A stretch of DNA of 42,630 nt from UBA2336 sp037443645 (GCA_037443645.1 JBBINY010000020.1:1-42630), one strand, 5' to 3'. Shown: positions 24,460-33,211, counted from the first letter of the stretch. Numbers and translations are program-made. Notes: a model not told the origin generated them from the letters alone.

Positions 24460-25770
24460 TTGGACGAGCCCCCCAGTCAGCCCTTATTGCAATTGCTTTC
24501 GGGTATCAGCCCGATGATTGTAATAAGTCTGGCCATGATCCTCCTGTTGCTTATCGCTTCGGGTTTAGTATCGGCATCTGAAGTTGCCTTTTTTTCTTTA
24601 AAGCCGGATGATCTTGACCGCTGCCGTGACCGGAATTCAAAGCCCGACCGGACTATTATTGAGTTACTGAACAGTCCACGTCAGTTGCTGGCTACAATAC
24701 TGATCATGAACAACACGGTTAACGTGGCCATTGTTACACTCTCCACTTTTCTGATGTGGGAACTTGCCGAAACCCGAAGGCCAGAAGAACTTATTGTGCT
24801 GGGGGTAACACTTACCGTTACCATTGCTATTACTTTTTTTGGTGAAATTATTCCTAAAGTATATGCTACCAAACACAACATGAGCATGGCCAGACTCTTG
24901 TCGGGCTTGTGGAAAGTGCTGATCGTTATATGCCGTCCGGTTTCTGTTCCTCTCATGGCAATGAGCAACTTTGTTGAAAAGCGATTTGAGAAAAAAGGAT
25001 ATCAGGCTACCGTTGAAGAGCTTCATCAGGCCCTTGAAATCGCAACCAGCACCGATAAAACTTCACAGGAAGAAAAGGAAATTCTGCGGGGCATTGTAAA
25101 CTTTGGCACCATTACCGTAAAACAAATTATGCAATCACGGGTAGACATTGCTGCCGTTGACATCGACAAGAATTTTCATGAACTGGTCGACTATATTAAG
25201 GGATCAGGTTTTTCACGGATGCCCGTTTACCGCGAAACACTCGACAAAATTGAGGGTGTGGTTCACATTAAAGACCTGTTGCCGTTTATTGAGCGGGAAG
25301 CACCATTTCATTGGCAATCGCTCCTCCGGCCCGGATTTTTTGTTCCTGAAACAAAAAAGATTGACTCCCTGCTCAAAGATTTCCAGGAAAAACATGTTCA
25401 CATGGCCATTGTGGTTGATGAGTATGGCGGAACTTCAGGGTTGGTTACCCTGGAGGACGTGATCGAAGAAATCATCGGAGAAATCAATGACGAGTTTGAC
25501 GAGACCGGCCAAACCACTCAGCGCCTTGATGACAGGAATTACATTTTCGAAGGCAGAACCACCCTGCACGATTTTTGTAAGGCGCTTTCCATCCCGGCCG
25601 ATACATTTGATGATGTCCGCGGGGAGAGCGAATCGCTGGGCGGGTTGATTCTGGAGTTGAACGAAGGATTCCCCGTGGTTGGCGACCGTGTTATCCACCA
25701 ACAGTTTGCCTTCACGGTTGAATCGTTGGATAAAAAGCGCATAAAAAGGGTGCGCGTAACCGTTTCCTGA
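24460..25770 (+). CDS. gldE: Gliding motility-associated protein GldE (CNNM/CBS family)
   Basis: 436 aa. The start is a TTG at 24460 (MDEPPSQPLLQLL...), consistent with the MDPDP-type N-termini of GldE; an ATG at 24514 is the alternative. A CNNM/DUF21 membrane domain with three or four helices (SASEVAFFSL, ATILIMNNTVNVAIV, FFGEIIPKVYATKH) is followed by a CBS pair (IMQSRVDIAAVD... and VDEYGGTSGLVTLEDVIEEIIGEI) and a C-terminal CorC/HlyC domain. Homologues look like magnesium/cobalt transport regulators, but this one sits directly before gldD (8 nt), the hallmark of the gliding/type IX secretion gene pair. Confidence 0.93.
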   Translation: MDEPPSQPLLQLLSGISPMIVISLAMILLLLIASGLVSASEVAFFSLKPDDLDRCRDRNSKPDRTIIELLNSPRQLLATILIMNNTVNVAIVTLSTFLMWELAETRRPEELIVLGVTLTVTIAITFFGEIIPKVYATKHNMSMARLLSGLWKVLIVICRPVSVPLMAMSNFVEKRFEKKGYQATVEELHQALEIATSTDKTSQEEKEILRGIVNFGTITVKQIMQSRVDIAAVDIDKNFHELVDYIKGSGFSRMPVYRETLDKIEGVVHIKDLLPFIEREAPFHWQSLLRPGFFVPETKKIDSLLKDFQEKHVHMAIVVDEYGGTSGLVTLEDVIEEIIGEINDEFDETGQTTQRLDDRNYIFEGRTTLHDFCKALSIPADTFDDVRGESESLGGLILELNEGFPVVGDRVIHQQFAFTVESLDKKRIKRVRVTVS

Positions 25771-25778
25771 CCTGCATC

Positions 25779-26387
25779 ATGAAGCGTGTAAAAAAAATTG
25801 CGGCCACAATGTTATCGATCAGCTTTTTGCTTGTTATCGGCTCTTTATTATCAGCCTGCCAGCGAAAGTTTCTTCCTAAACCCATTGGCTTTAACAGGCT
25901 GGTGCTCCCCAAGCCAGCCTACCTTGCCCTGCCTGACTCCTTGCCCTACCGCTTTGAATATTCCAGCCATGCCCGGTTGCTGGCCGACACATCGGGCTTT
26001 AGCGAACGGTACTGGATCGAGTTGTACTATCCATTGTTTAAATCAAACATTCATGTAACCTATAAGCCAATTCAAAACAGTAACCAATTGCTGAAAGAGT
26101 TCATGAATGACGCTTACACGCTCGCAGCGAAGCATCAGATAAAAGCCTATGCGATCGATGAAGCCATCGTAAAAACACCGCTCGGAAAAACAGCTATCGT
26201 TGTGGAGTTGCAGGGCGAAGTGCCCAGCCAGATGCAATTTACTATTACCGACTCAACAAAAAACTTTTTGCGCGGGGCGCTTTATTTCAATACCAAAGTG
26301 CACAATGATTCGCTGAAGCCGGCTATTGAATACATGAAGAAGGATGTGATGCACATCATTAATACGTTTGAATGGCGAAATCACTGA
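25779..26387 (+). CDS. gldD: Gliding motility lipoprotein GldD
   Basis: 202 aa. Signal peptide with lipobox LLSAC (Cys at about residue 27), then the conserved KPIGFNRLVLPKPAYLALP and PYRFEYS blocks seen in GldD, and a C-terminal domain with TDSTKNFLRGALYFNTKVHNDSLKP. GldD is required for gliding and surface-protein secretion in Flavobacterium johnsoniae; its molecular action is unclear. It starts 8 nt after gldE. A non-motile host is possible, since gldD is kept in many non-gliding Bacteroidota with T9SS. Confidence 0.92.
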   Translation: MKRVKKIAATMLSISFLLVIGSLLSACQRKFLPKPIGFNRLVLPKPAYLALPDSLPYRFEYSSHARLLADTSGFSERYWIELYYPLFKSNIHVTYKPIQNSNQLLKEFMNDAYTLAAKHQIKAYAIDEAIVKTPLGKTAIVVELQGEVPSQMQFTITDSTKNFLRGALYFNTKVHNDSLKPAIEYMKKDVMHIINTFEWRNH

Positions 26388-26557
26388 TCAATACTCGAGG
26401 ATAATAAACTCGGTCCTGCGATTGGCTTTTCGCCCCTCCTCTGTATCGTTTGTTGCCACCGGGTTTAGTTCGCCATAGCCTTTGGCCTGCACCTGCCCTG
26501 ACGGAATTCCGCCTGGTTTTCAGAAATGCTTGAAGCGCATACGAACCTTTCATTACC
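26388..26557 (-). pseudogene. Remnant of an OmpA-like C-terminal domain
   Basis: On the minus strand, starting from a stop that abuts the gldD stop, the frame reads back through RTEFIILEY, EEGRKANRR, and AKGYGELNPVATND, the unmistakable end of an OmpA/MotB peptidoglycan-binding domain. At about 26510-26517 the reading jumps to another frame (SYALQAFLKT), which is the preceding helix of the same domain, and a second shift seems to lie near 26548. No start codon, signal peptide or beta-barrel precedes it. It is a frameshifted fragment of about 55 codons, probably left after deletion or rearrangement. The rest of the 203-nt spacer to 26590 holds the likely promoter of the next gene. Confidence 0.8.
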
Positions 26558-26561
26558 TTGG
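26530..26561 (+). promoter_or_regulatory. Candidate promoter of the aminotransferase gene
   Basis: TTG at 26530-26532 and TACCTTGG at 26554-26561 (one mismatch to TAnnTTTG) are 21 nt apart, 29 nt before the start codon. It lies in the OmpA remnant on the opposite strand. Confidence 0.3.
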
Positions 26562-26590
26562 CCTGTACTACCAATTAGTTACATCCATCT

Positions 26591-27736
26591 ATGCTTTTGT
26601 GCAAACGCAACAAATTTTCTCTGCCGCCAGCAGTAACCTACCTTAATTGCGCGTATATGTCCCCCCTGCCAAAACGTGTTGAAAAGGCGGGAATCCGTGC
26701 GCTAAGGAGGAAAAGGAACCCGGCATCGATTACTACACAAGATTTTTTTGCTGATACTGAGTTGCTGCGACATGCGTTTGCCCGCCTTATAGGGGCACCT
26801 GATCCAAAGCGCATTGTACTCATCCCATCGGTATCTTATGGGTTGGCCAACGTATCGCGTAATCTCAACATCAGGAAGGATCAGCAGATCGTCATAGCCT
26901 CGGAACAATTCCCGAGTAATTACTATCCCTGGAAATCGGTGTGCGATGAAACAGGTGCTGCGCTTACTGTAGTTACTCCTCCCGAAGATTCTGCCGGCCG
27001 TGGTAAAAAATGGAATGAGCGGATACTGGAAGCCATTAACGCAAACACCAAAGCGGTAGCCATCGGCAATGTGCACTGGGCAGACGGCACGTTGTTTGAC
27101 TTGCAGGAGATCCGAAAAAGAACCCGTGAAGTTGGCGCGTTACTTATCATTGATGGTACCCAATCGGTTGGCGCCATGCCCTTCGATGTACAAAAAATTC
27201 AGCCCGATGCACTGATCTGTGCCGGTTACAAATGGCTGCTGGGTCCTTACTCCATCGGCCTGGCCTACTATGGTGAGTATTTTGACAACGGAAAGCCGAT
27301 TGAAGAGAACTGGATTAACCGGCAGGACAGTGAAGATTTTGCAGCCCTTATAAATTATAAAAATACCTACCAGCCCGGATCACTGCGTTACGAAGTTGGT
27401 GAGCACAGCAATTTTATTCTGGTGCCGATGCTGCTCAAAGCCGTTCAGCAGTTAAATAATTGGGGGATTGCCAACATTCAGCAATACTGCAGGCAAATCA
27501 GTGCCGAAACCATTCTTCAGCTTAAAGAGAAGGGGTATGTAATTGAAGATGAAGCGTACAGGGGTTCACACCTTTTTGGCATCCGGTTACATCGCGGTAT
27601 GGATCTGGCGAAAATAAAGACCTCGTTGCTGAAGCATAAAGTTTTTGTTTCCTTTCGGGGTAATGCCATTCGGGTTTCGCCCAACGTATACAACACACCG
27701 AAAGATTTTGATAAACTGTTTAAGGCGCTCTCTTGA
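26591..27736 (+). CDS. Class V aminotransferase-fold PLP enzyme
   Basis: 381 aa. The N-terminal VTYLNCAYMSPLPKRV is typical of the cysteine desulfurase/kynureninase-like branch. Further marks are SVSYGLANVSRNL, GNVHWADGTLFDL, LLIIDGTQSVGAMPFDV (the Asp that contacts the pyridine nitrogen) and ICAGYKWLLGPYSIGLAYY with the Lys (about residue 216) that forms the Schiff base. The conserved SufS active-site Cys loop is not obvious in the C-terminal part, which argues against a dedicated desulfurase. The precise reaction is unknown. It stands alone between the OmpA remnant and a convergent 2'-5' RNA ligase-like gene. Confidence 0.88.
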   Translation: MLLCKRNKFSLPPAVTYLNCAYMSPLPKRVEKAGIRALRRKRNPASITTQDFFADTELLRHAFARLIGAPDPKRIVLIPSVSYGLANVSRNLNIRKDQQIVIASEQFPSNYYPWKSVCDETGAALTVVTPPEDSAGRGKKWNERILEAINANTKAVAIGNVHWADGTLFDLQEIRKRTREVGALLIIDGTQSVGAMPFDVQKIQPDALICAGYKWLLGPYSIGLAYYGEYFDNGKPIEENWINRQDSEDFAALINYKNTYQPGSLRYEVGEHSNFILVPMLLKAVQQLNNWGIANIQQYCRQISAETILQLKEKGYVIEDEAYRGSHLFGIRLHRGMDLAKIKTSLLKHKVFVSFRGNAIRVSPNVYNTPKDFDKLFKALS

Positions 27737-27749
27737 TTTACCAGTCTTA

Positions 27750-28286
27750 TCACCTTAAATAAAAATCTTTAAACTTCTCCCATAGCCTTCCATTGTGCTT
27801 TAATAACGTAATGGAACTCGCTTTAAAGCTACCTTCAAATGGCTTGTCTTTAAACTCCCTCCACGCCTCGTAAAATGCGGGCTTTTTCAAATCACGAAAG
27901 GCTATGGTTATGTGAGGATTGAACGGGAGCTCCTTGTAGTTGGCATTAAAGAGGTTGAGGTTTTGCTTGCAATAGGATGATAAGTTCCTTTGAAGCCTGT
28001 CGAGCTGTTCAGATTTCTCTATATCTATAAATATTACCCGGGGCTCAAAGCAACCAAAGTTGCTAAACGTTATCGTGAAAGCTGATTGCCGGGAGCAAAA
28101 CAAACTTAACTTTTCAATTAATTCCCCCTCCCCTTTCTCGCGCCATTGAAACGGCATGTGCAGTGTAATATGTGGAGGCGAGTTGAGAGAAGCTTTGCTG
28201 TTGTACCTTTCTTTAAAATCAAGTTTTAATAAATGAACCACCTCGCGATAGGGCTCTTCAAGGAGGATGGCAACAAAATAAAGCAC
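27750..28286 (-). CDS. 2'-5' RNA ligase family protein
   Basis: 178 aa from a GTG at 28286 (MLYFVAILLEEP...). The two HxT motifs of the 2H phosphoesterase superfamily are present: PHITLHMPF (about residues 39-47) and PHITIAFRD (about 124-132). Both His/Thr pairs are intact, so hydrolase or ligase activity on 2',3'-cyclic phosphate or 2'-5' linkages is plausible; the natural substrate of the bacterial enzymes is generally unclear. Convergent with the aminotransferase (13 nt between stops). Confidence 0.87.
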   Translation of the reverse strand: MLYFVAILLEEPYREVVHLLKLDFKERYNSKASLNSPPHITLHMPFQWREKGEGELIEKLSLFCSRQSAFTITFSNFGCFEPRVIFIDIEKSEQLDRLQRNLSSYCKQNLNLFNANYKELPFNPHITIAFRDLKKPAFYEAWREFKDKPFEGSFKASSITLLKHNGRLWEKFKDFYLR

Positions 28287-28335
28287 TTTGATGACGACAA
28301 GGGTAAGTGGAAAGCTAACCGAACCCTGTAACAGG

Positions 28336-30495
28336 CTATAGCTTCTCCAAAATAAATTCAGTCATCATCGTATACAGGTGATGCCGCCTTCTGCCTCCCC
28401 GTATGCCATGCGGCTCATCGGGGTAGTAGAATGAACGAAATTGTTTTCCGGCATTGATTAAGGCATCCTGAAGGGCCACTGAATTCTGGAAGTGCACGTT
28501 GTCATCGCCCGTTCCGTGAATCAGCATGAAATGACCTCGCAGCCGGTCAGCATATTTTACGGGCGAGTTGTCATCATACCCGCTGGCATTATCCTTGGGC
28601 AGGTTCATATATCGCTCCGTGTAAATATTGTCGTAATAGCGCCAGTTGGTTACAGGGGCTCCGGCTATACCCAGCTTGTACACACCTGCACCCTTCGTCA
28701 TGACCAGCGAAGCCATAAAGCCTCCATAACTCCAGCCGTAGATTCCCAGGCGGCTCCCATCAACATAGGGCAGCGAGGCAAGGTATTTGCCTCCTGCCAG
28801 GAGATCCTCCAACTCCATTTTGCCCATTTCCTTGTATGTCTGTTTAACAAACTGTTCGCCCCGGTAGCCGGAACCGCGCGTATCAAGCGTTACCACAACG
28901 TACCCCTGCTGCACCAGCAGTTGCCCCCAGGCATCAACCCCATATGCATGGCGCACACTTGGTGCCCTGGGGCCGCTGTATTGAAAGACCATAACCGGAT
29001 ATTTCTTTGACTGATCAAAGTTCCGTGGTTTCATCATTGTGGCATCTAGTTGGGTGGCGCCATCGGCTGAGGGATAAGTAAAATATTCCCTGTTTACCAG
29101 GCCATATTCACCTGCCGTTTTGATGAGTGCCTCATTCTTCTCAAGCGTTTTGATCAGCTTATTTCCTTTGGTTTGAACCAGCGAAACAACAAGAGGTTGG
29201 GTTAAACTGGAATGGTAATCCAGGTAATACTGAAAGTCGTTGCTCATGTTAATGGAGTGCGTTCCCTCTTTGCTGGTCAGTACAGTCTTCTTCTTTCCAT
29301 CGCCAGAAATAGCATACAGGTTGCGGTTCAGGTGGTTTCCTTCATTGGAGATGTAATACACAGTTTTCGACTTTTCATCCATTCCCAGAAATTCAACAAC
29401 TTCCCAGGTGCCCTTCGTAATCTGGTTAACCAGTTTGCCATCCATGGTGTACAAGTACAAATGCTTGTAACCACTCTGCTCGCTGGAGTAAATAAAATGC
29501 TTGCCATCGGCCAGGTAGGTAAGGTCATCGCAATAATCAATATCCACGTATTTCTCATTTCGTTCCGTCAGGATAACAGCCGATGACCCGGTTGAGGCCT
29601 CCACATGAATAATGTCTGACACATTTTGCTGTCTGTTGAGTTTTCGAATAGAAAGGATGTTTGGATTAGCCCACTTTACACGTGGGATGTAGATGTCCTT
29701 CTCTGAACCGATATCGGCTTTAACCTTTTGGCCGCTGGCAACGTCATAAATCCAGATTTCTACCCGCGAGTTATCTTCGCCTGCCTTTGGATACTTGAAA
29801 ACATAATCTTCCGGGTATAGGGCACCTCTGTTCCATTTTTGCATATTGTACTGCCTTACATTCGATTCATCAAACCGATGGTACGCCAGTTTTTTCCCAT
29901 CGGGAGACCAATAGAATGCCTTTGCAAAGCTGAATTCTTCTTCGTACACCCAATCTGTGCTGCCGTTGATAATGGAGTTGAACTTACCGTCATCGGTTAC
30001 CTGTACCTCCTTGTTTGTTGAAAGGTCAACATAGTAAAGGTTGTTTGCCCGCACAAAGGCTGCGCGGTCTGCATTCGGGGAGAACGAAGCATAAGACTGC
30101 TTGCCATTTGGTGAAAGTTTTTGAAGTGATTTGGCCGCCAAATCATAGATGTAATACTCAGCCCTGAATGACCTCCTGTAAATTCCTTCACGGCCAGTAA
30201 GCAGCAACAATTTTTTTTCATCGCTGCTGAATTCGTAGTCTTGTATAGAGATTGAAGGAGTTAGCGCATCACCATCAATCAGCGTTTCTACGGCTTGCCC
30301 TGTAGTGATGTTATACCGGATAATCTTGTTGCCTTCCTGCGAGGAGTAGAACTTTCCATCTTTCATCCAGTTTATGCCATACACCGATTGCTGTGCAAAG
30401 GTATTGCGCAGGGTAAAATCATCAATTGTAATTTGCTTCTGTGCATAAAGCCCGGCCAATGGAAGTACGAAAAGTACAATTCGCAATATTTTCAT
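28336..30495 (-). CDS. Dipeptidyl peptidase IV (S9 family)
   Basis: 719 aa from the ATG at 30495, which gives a signal peptide (MKILRIVLFVLPLAGLYAQ). The eight-bladed DPP IV propeller occupies about residues 40-460, and the alpha/beta hydrolase domain the rest, with Ser589 in GWSYGGF, the Asp in GTGDDNVH and the His in DEPHGIRGG. The EEE stretch at 185-187 (VYEEEFSF) corresponds to the double Glu that anchors the substrate amino terminus in DPP IV, so release of Xaa-Pro or Xaa-Ala dipeptides is expected. In Bacteroidota such enzymes are periplasmic and finish peptide degradation. The 99-nt upstream region holds no clear promoter. Confidence 0.96.
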   Translation of the reverse strand: MKILRIVLFVLPLAGLYAQKQITIDDFTLRNTFAQQSVYGINWMKDGKFYSSQEGNKIIRYNITTGQAVETLIDGDALTPSISIQDYEFSSDEKKLLLLTGREGIYRRSFRAEYYIYDLAAKSLQKLSPNGKQSYASFSPNADRAAFVRANNLYYVDLSTNKEVQVTDDGKFNSIINGSTDWVYEEEFSFAKAFYWSPDGKKLAYHRFDESNVRQYNMQKWNRGALYPEDYVFKYPKAGEDNSRVEIWIYDVASGQKVKADIGSEKDIYIPRVKWANPNILSIRKLNRQQNVSDIIHVEASTGSSAVILTERNEKYVDIDYCDDLTYLADGKHFIYSSEQSGYKHLYLYTMDGKLVNQITKGTWEVVEFLGMDEKSKTVYYISNEGNHLNRNLYAISGDGKKKTVLTSKEGTHSINMSNDFQYYLDYHSSLTQPLVVSLVQTKGNKLIKTLEKNEALIKTAGEYGLVNREYFTYPSADGATQLDATMMKPRNFDQSKKYPVMVFQYSGPRAPSVRHAYGVDAWGQLLVQQGYVVVTLDTRGSGYRGEQFVKQTYKEMGKMELEDLLAGGKYLASLPYVDGSRLGIYGWSYGGFMASLVMTKGAGVYKLGIAGAPVTNWRYYDNIYTERYMNLPKDNASGYDDNSPVKYADRLRGHFMLIHGTGDDNVHFQNSVALQDALINAGKQFRSFYYPDEPHGIRGGRRRHHLYTMMTEFILEKL

Positions 30496-30594
30496 GTGAT
30501 CTTGGTTTCTGGAATGTGCAAGTATTGTAAATAAAATCGAATTCACAATTCATCCCGAAAGGAGCGAACCTTAAGTTCAGCCACAACGGAAGTT

Positions 30595-31149
30595 CTAAAA
30601 CTCAATCGGAACGGCCACCACCGTTTGATCCCAAAGTAAAATCATCTCAACCTCTTCGCCCATCTTTTCGAACTGAATAGTGAACTGCTCGAATACGCGT
30701 TCCTGCTTTATCGCTTGAACAGGTACGGAAAGTACGTCCAGGGCAGGGTCGCGGTTCGCTTCCATTTTACTGTTAACTCCCCACTGGCCGTGTTCCGAAT
30801 TAAAAATAACGGTCCAGACTATCGAGTCTGGTATCGTCCACAAGCTGTATTTGCCGGGTGCTAATTTCTTATCCTTGATGGTTAGGGTTTTGTTGGTTTC
30901 GAACAACGTTGCTTCGTTAGCGCCTGTGCGCCACACTTTGCCGTAAGGAACCAGGGCGCCAAAAATCTCCCTGCCCTTTTTGTAAGGACGATTGTAAAGC
31001 ACCCGCAGGCGCACACCATTTTCATTGAAAGTAACTTCTTCCTCGGGACTAAAGGACTTGGTATGCTTATACCGGATGAATTGAACCGTTAAGACCAGTG
31101 ACGTTACGAGCACAGCACCTACGGCTGAAAAAATGAGAAACTTCTTCAT
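30595..31149 (-). CDS. DUF2911 domain protein
   Basis: 184 aa from the ATG at 31149 (MKKFLIFSAVGAVLVTSLVL...), giving an N-terminal membrane anchor or uncleaved signal. The DUF2911 pattern is clear: LRVLYNRPYKKGREIFGALVPYGKVWRTGANEATLFE, LAPGKYSLWTIPD, WTVIFNSEHGQWG and a C-terminal FTIQFEKMGEEVEMILLWD. It is a secreted beta-sandwich of unknown function, widespread in Bacteroidota. It diverges from the small membrane protein at 31217. A weak -7 match (TATGATTG) lies on the minus strand at 31174-31181. Confidence 0.88.
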   Translation of the reverse strand: MKKFLIFSAVGAVLVTSLVLTVQFIRYKHTKSFSPEEEVTFNENGVRLRVLYNRPYKKGREIFGALVPYGKVWRTGANEATLFETNKTLTIKDKKLAPGKYSLWTIPDSIVWTVIFNSEHGQWGVNSKMEANRDPALDVLSVPVQAIKQERVFEQFTIQFEKMGEEVEMILLWDQTVVAVPIEF

Positions 31150-31216
31150 GGTGAATGGATTAGGGAGATACCACAATCATAAAGCTTAAAAACTATTTTT
31201 AATTCTGCTATAAAAA

Positions 31217-31384
31217 ATGAGCTATTCGGACGTATTTTTACAGGTCTTAATCAATTCCCTGTTTATGGATGCATCCTGGACACCCTTTTACGTTGTAATT
31301 GCCCTGTTTGTTCTGGCCATTATCTCACCATGGATTTTTCCGAACAAGATGGTGAGCAAGGACAAGCACGATAACAAGTTTTAG
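31217..31384 (+). CDS. 55-aa single-span membrane protein
   Basis: ATG at 31217 to TAG at 31384 encodes 55 residues beginning MSYSDVFLQVLINSLF. A central hydrophobic helix (about residues 22-41, FYVVIALFVLAIISPWIF) is followed by a charged tail (NKMVSKDKHDNKF), so the tail should be cytoplasmic. The gene fills the gap between DUF2911 and the LOG-family gene, ends 14 nt before the latter and shares its strand. I recognise no family. The clean anchor/tail organisation and tight spacing argue that it is real. Confidence 0.6.
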   Translation: MSYSDVFLQVLINSLFMDASWTPFYVVIALFVLAIISPWIFPNKMVSKDKHDNKF

Positions 31385-31398
31385 GTTCACTTTCCACC

Positions 31399-31944
31399 AT
31401 GAATGTTGGAGTTTTCTGCGGTTCGGCCACAGGTAAAAATCCTGTGTACGCTGATGCCGCACAAGAACTCGGTGCTGTATTGGCACATCATGAGCATACG
31501 CTGATTTATGGCGGTGGCAACATCGGGCTAATGGGCGTCCTTGCCGATGCCGTTATGAGCTACGGTGGCAATGTAATTGGTGTTATTCCCTCCTTCCTGT
31601 TCGAAAAGGAAGTTGGACATTCAGGCATTACCCGCCTTGAGTGTGTCGGCAGCATGCACGAAAGAAAAAAACGGATGGCCGATCTGGCCGATGCGTTCAT
31701 TATGATGCCCGGTGGTTGGGGCACATTAGATGAAGCCGCAGAGATATTAACCTGGCGGCAACTGGGGCTAATCAGCCAGCCCCTGGCCATTCTCAATATC
31801 AATTCATTTTTTGATCCGCTGATCGAACAAATGAATCGTATGGTTGAAGAAGGTTTTTTAAAACCCGCACACCTCAATTCCGTTATCATAAGCAACACAC
31901 CCTCAACGCTTGTTGCGAGGCTGAGCGGTTTGGGCGCTCAGTGA
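31399..31944 (+). CDS. LOG family protein (nucleoside 5'-monophosphate phosphoribohydrolase)
   Basis: 181 aa, the usual length of TIGR00730/LOG proteins. The Rossmann core opens NVGVFCGSATG, continues with YGGGNIGLMGVLADAVM and MHERKKRMADLADAFI, and holds the signature PGGWGTLDEAAEILTWRQLG with the catalytic Glu and Arg residues. Such enzymes cleave N6-modified or plain AMP to ribose 5-phosphate and the base; plant and pathogen members activate cytokinins, but in most bacteria the role is nucleotide salvage. It follows the 55-aa gene by 14 nt. Confidence 0.93.
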   Translation: MNVGVFCGSATGKNPVYADAAQELGAVLAHHEHTLIYGGGNIGLMGVLADAVMSYGGNVIGVIPSFLFEKEVGHSGITRLECVGSMHERKKRMADLADAFIMMPGGWGTLDEAAEILTWRQLGLISQPLAILNINSFFDPLIEQMNRMVEEGFLKPAHLNSVIISNTPSTLVARLSGLGAQ

Positions 31945-31961
31945 ATAATTTGACTACCTTG
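31929..31961 (+). promoter_or_regulatory. Candidate promoter of retropepsin-like gene
   Basis: TTTG at 31929-31932 and TACCTTG at 31955-31961 are separated by 22 nt, close to the Bacteroidota promoter form, just before the ATG at 31967. The -7 is one base off consensus, and the leader would be almost absent. Confidence 0.3.
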
Positions 31962-31966
31962 TTGGT

Positions 31967-33211
31967 ATGCACAGCATAAAAAATTACCTGATTCTGGCAG
32001 TGACAGTTCTTTTTGGTGGTAATGGGAATTGTCAGACTCTGGGCTTTTCGATTGTTAGTGGAAAGTCGCGCGTGGATATTCCTATTGAAGTCGTGAACAA
32101 CCTGATTGTTGTTCCCGTAATTCTAAATGAAACGCTTCCTCTTAAATTCATTGTTGATACCGGAGTTCGTACAGCCATTCTCACTCAAAAGACTTTTTCT
32201 GATATTCTTCAACTCGAATACAGCCGGAAGTACTCCATATCTGGTGCTGGCGGTGAAAAGATTATCGATGCCTATGTTACCAATAACGTTTCATTGCGAT
32301 TGCCCGGAGTAGAGGGCAGGGGGCACGCCTTATTGGTGTTGGAGGAAGACTACCTCGAGTTGCGCAACTACCTTGGTACTGACGTTCATGGCATTCTTGG
32401 TTACGAGCTGTTCAGCCGGTTTATCGTAAAGATTGATTATCAAAAAAAAATAATGACGTTGATTACAAGTGAGAAATTTGCACCCGGAAAAAAATTCAGC
32501 GCCATTCCAATTCGCATCCAGGACACCAAACCCTACTTACTGGCACCGATAAGCATTGATGAGGACCACTCACTCAATGCCAAGCTATTGGTTGATACAG
32601 GGGCCAGTCATGGACTAATGCTTGAGCCTGAATCCGACAGTCGCATTTTTCTTCCGCAAAAAACTGTAAGCGGAACCATAGGTAGGGGGTTAGGTGGCCC
32701 GATTTCCGGTAGGATCGGGCGTATAGAATCTATTGAACTGGGAGGCCGTCTGCTCCGAAAGGTGCTTGTTAATTTTCCGGATAGCAGCAGTTATTTTCCG
32801 GATTCGCTCTATACGATAGCACGGGTCGACCGAAATGGAACGCTCGGGGGCGAGATCCTGAGTCGGTTTATTGTTATCATAAATTTTCCAAGAGAAAAAA
32901 TTTACCTGAAGCCGAACAGTGAGTTCAACAGGGCATTTTACTTTAACCTGAGCGGAATATACGTGCGGGCCAAAGGCTCTTTGCTAAATGCGTTTGAGGT
33001 GTCAGAAGTCCGGCCTTTGTCAGTGGGGGAACAGGCGGGTGTACAGCCTGGCGATAACCTGGTGGCCATTAACAACATCCCGGCAGGTGAATTGAAGCTC
33101 AGCCAGATCAATGCGATGTTTAATTCAAAACCCGGTCGCAGAATGAAACTTGAAATTATTCGGGGCGGACAGAAAAAAATTATTGAGTTTACCCTCGAGA
33201 GTCAGATTTAG
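31967..33211 (+). CDS. Secreted retropepsin-like aspartic protease with PDZ domain
   Basis: 414 aa with a signal peptide ending near NCQT. Two aspartic-protease half-domains are visible in one chain: FIVDTGVRTAILTQKTF (Asp about residue 61) and LLVDTGASHGLML (about 209), each with the DTG catalytic triplet and each followed by a beta-rich stretch with a hydrophobic-hydrophobic-Gly element (GILGYELF; GTLGGEILSRF). A PDZ domain closes the protein (about 335-412, with GVQPGDNLVAINNIP). It probably works in the periplasm on peptides or proteins that the PDZ domain captures. It ends overlapping the convergent receiver gene by 4 nt. Confidence 0.87.
   Translation: MHSIKNYLILAVTVLFGGNGNCQTLGFSIVSGKSRVDIPIEVVNNLIVVPVILNETLPLKFIVDTGVRTAILTQKTFSDILQLEYSRKYSISGAGGEKIIDAYVTNNVSLRLPGVEGRGHALLVLEEDYLELRNYLGTDVHGILGYELFSRFIVKIDYQKKIMTLITSEKFAPGKKFSAIPIRIQDTKPYLLAPISIDEDHSLNAKLLVDTGASHGLMLEPESDSRIFLPQKTVSGTIGRGLGGPISGRIGRIESIELGGRLLRKVLVNFPDSSSYFPDSLYTIARVDRNGTLGGEILSRFIVIINFPREKIYLKPNSEFNRAFYFNLSGIYVRAKGSLLNAFEVSEVRPLSVGEQAGVQPGDNLVAINNIPAGELKLSQINAMFNSKPGRRMKLEIIRGGQKKIIEFTLESQI

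Noticed and set aside
26359..26574. 71-codon minus-strand frame after gldD as a gene
   Set aside because: The recognisable OmpA residues are split between this frame and another one, so it is a decayed fragment; the frame as such encodes no sensible protein.
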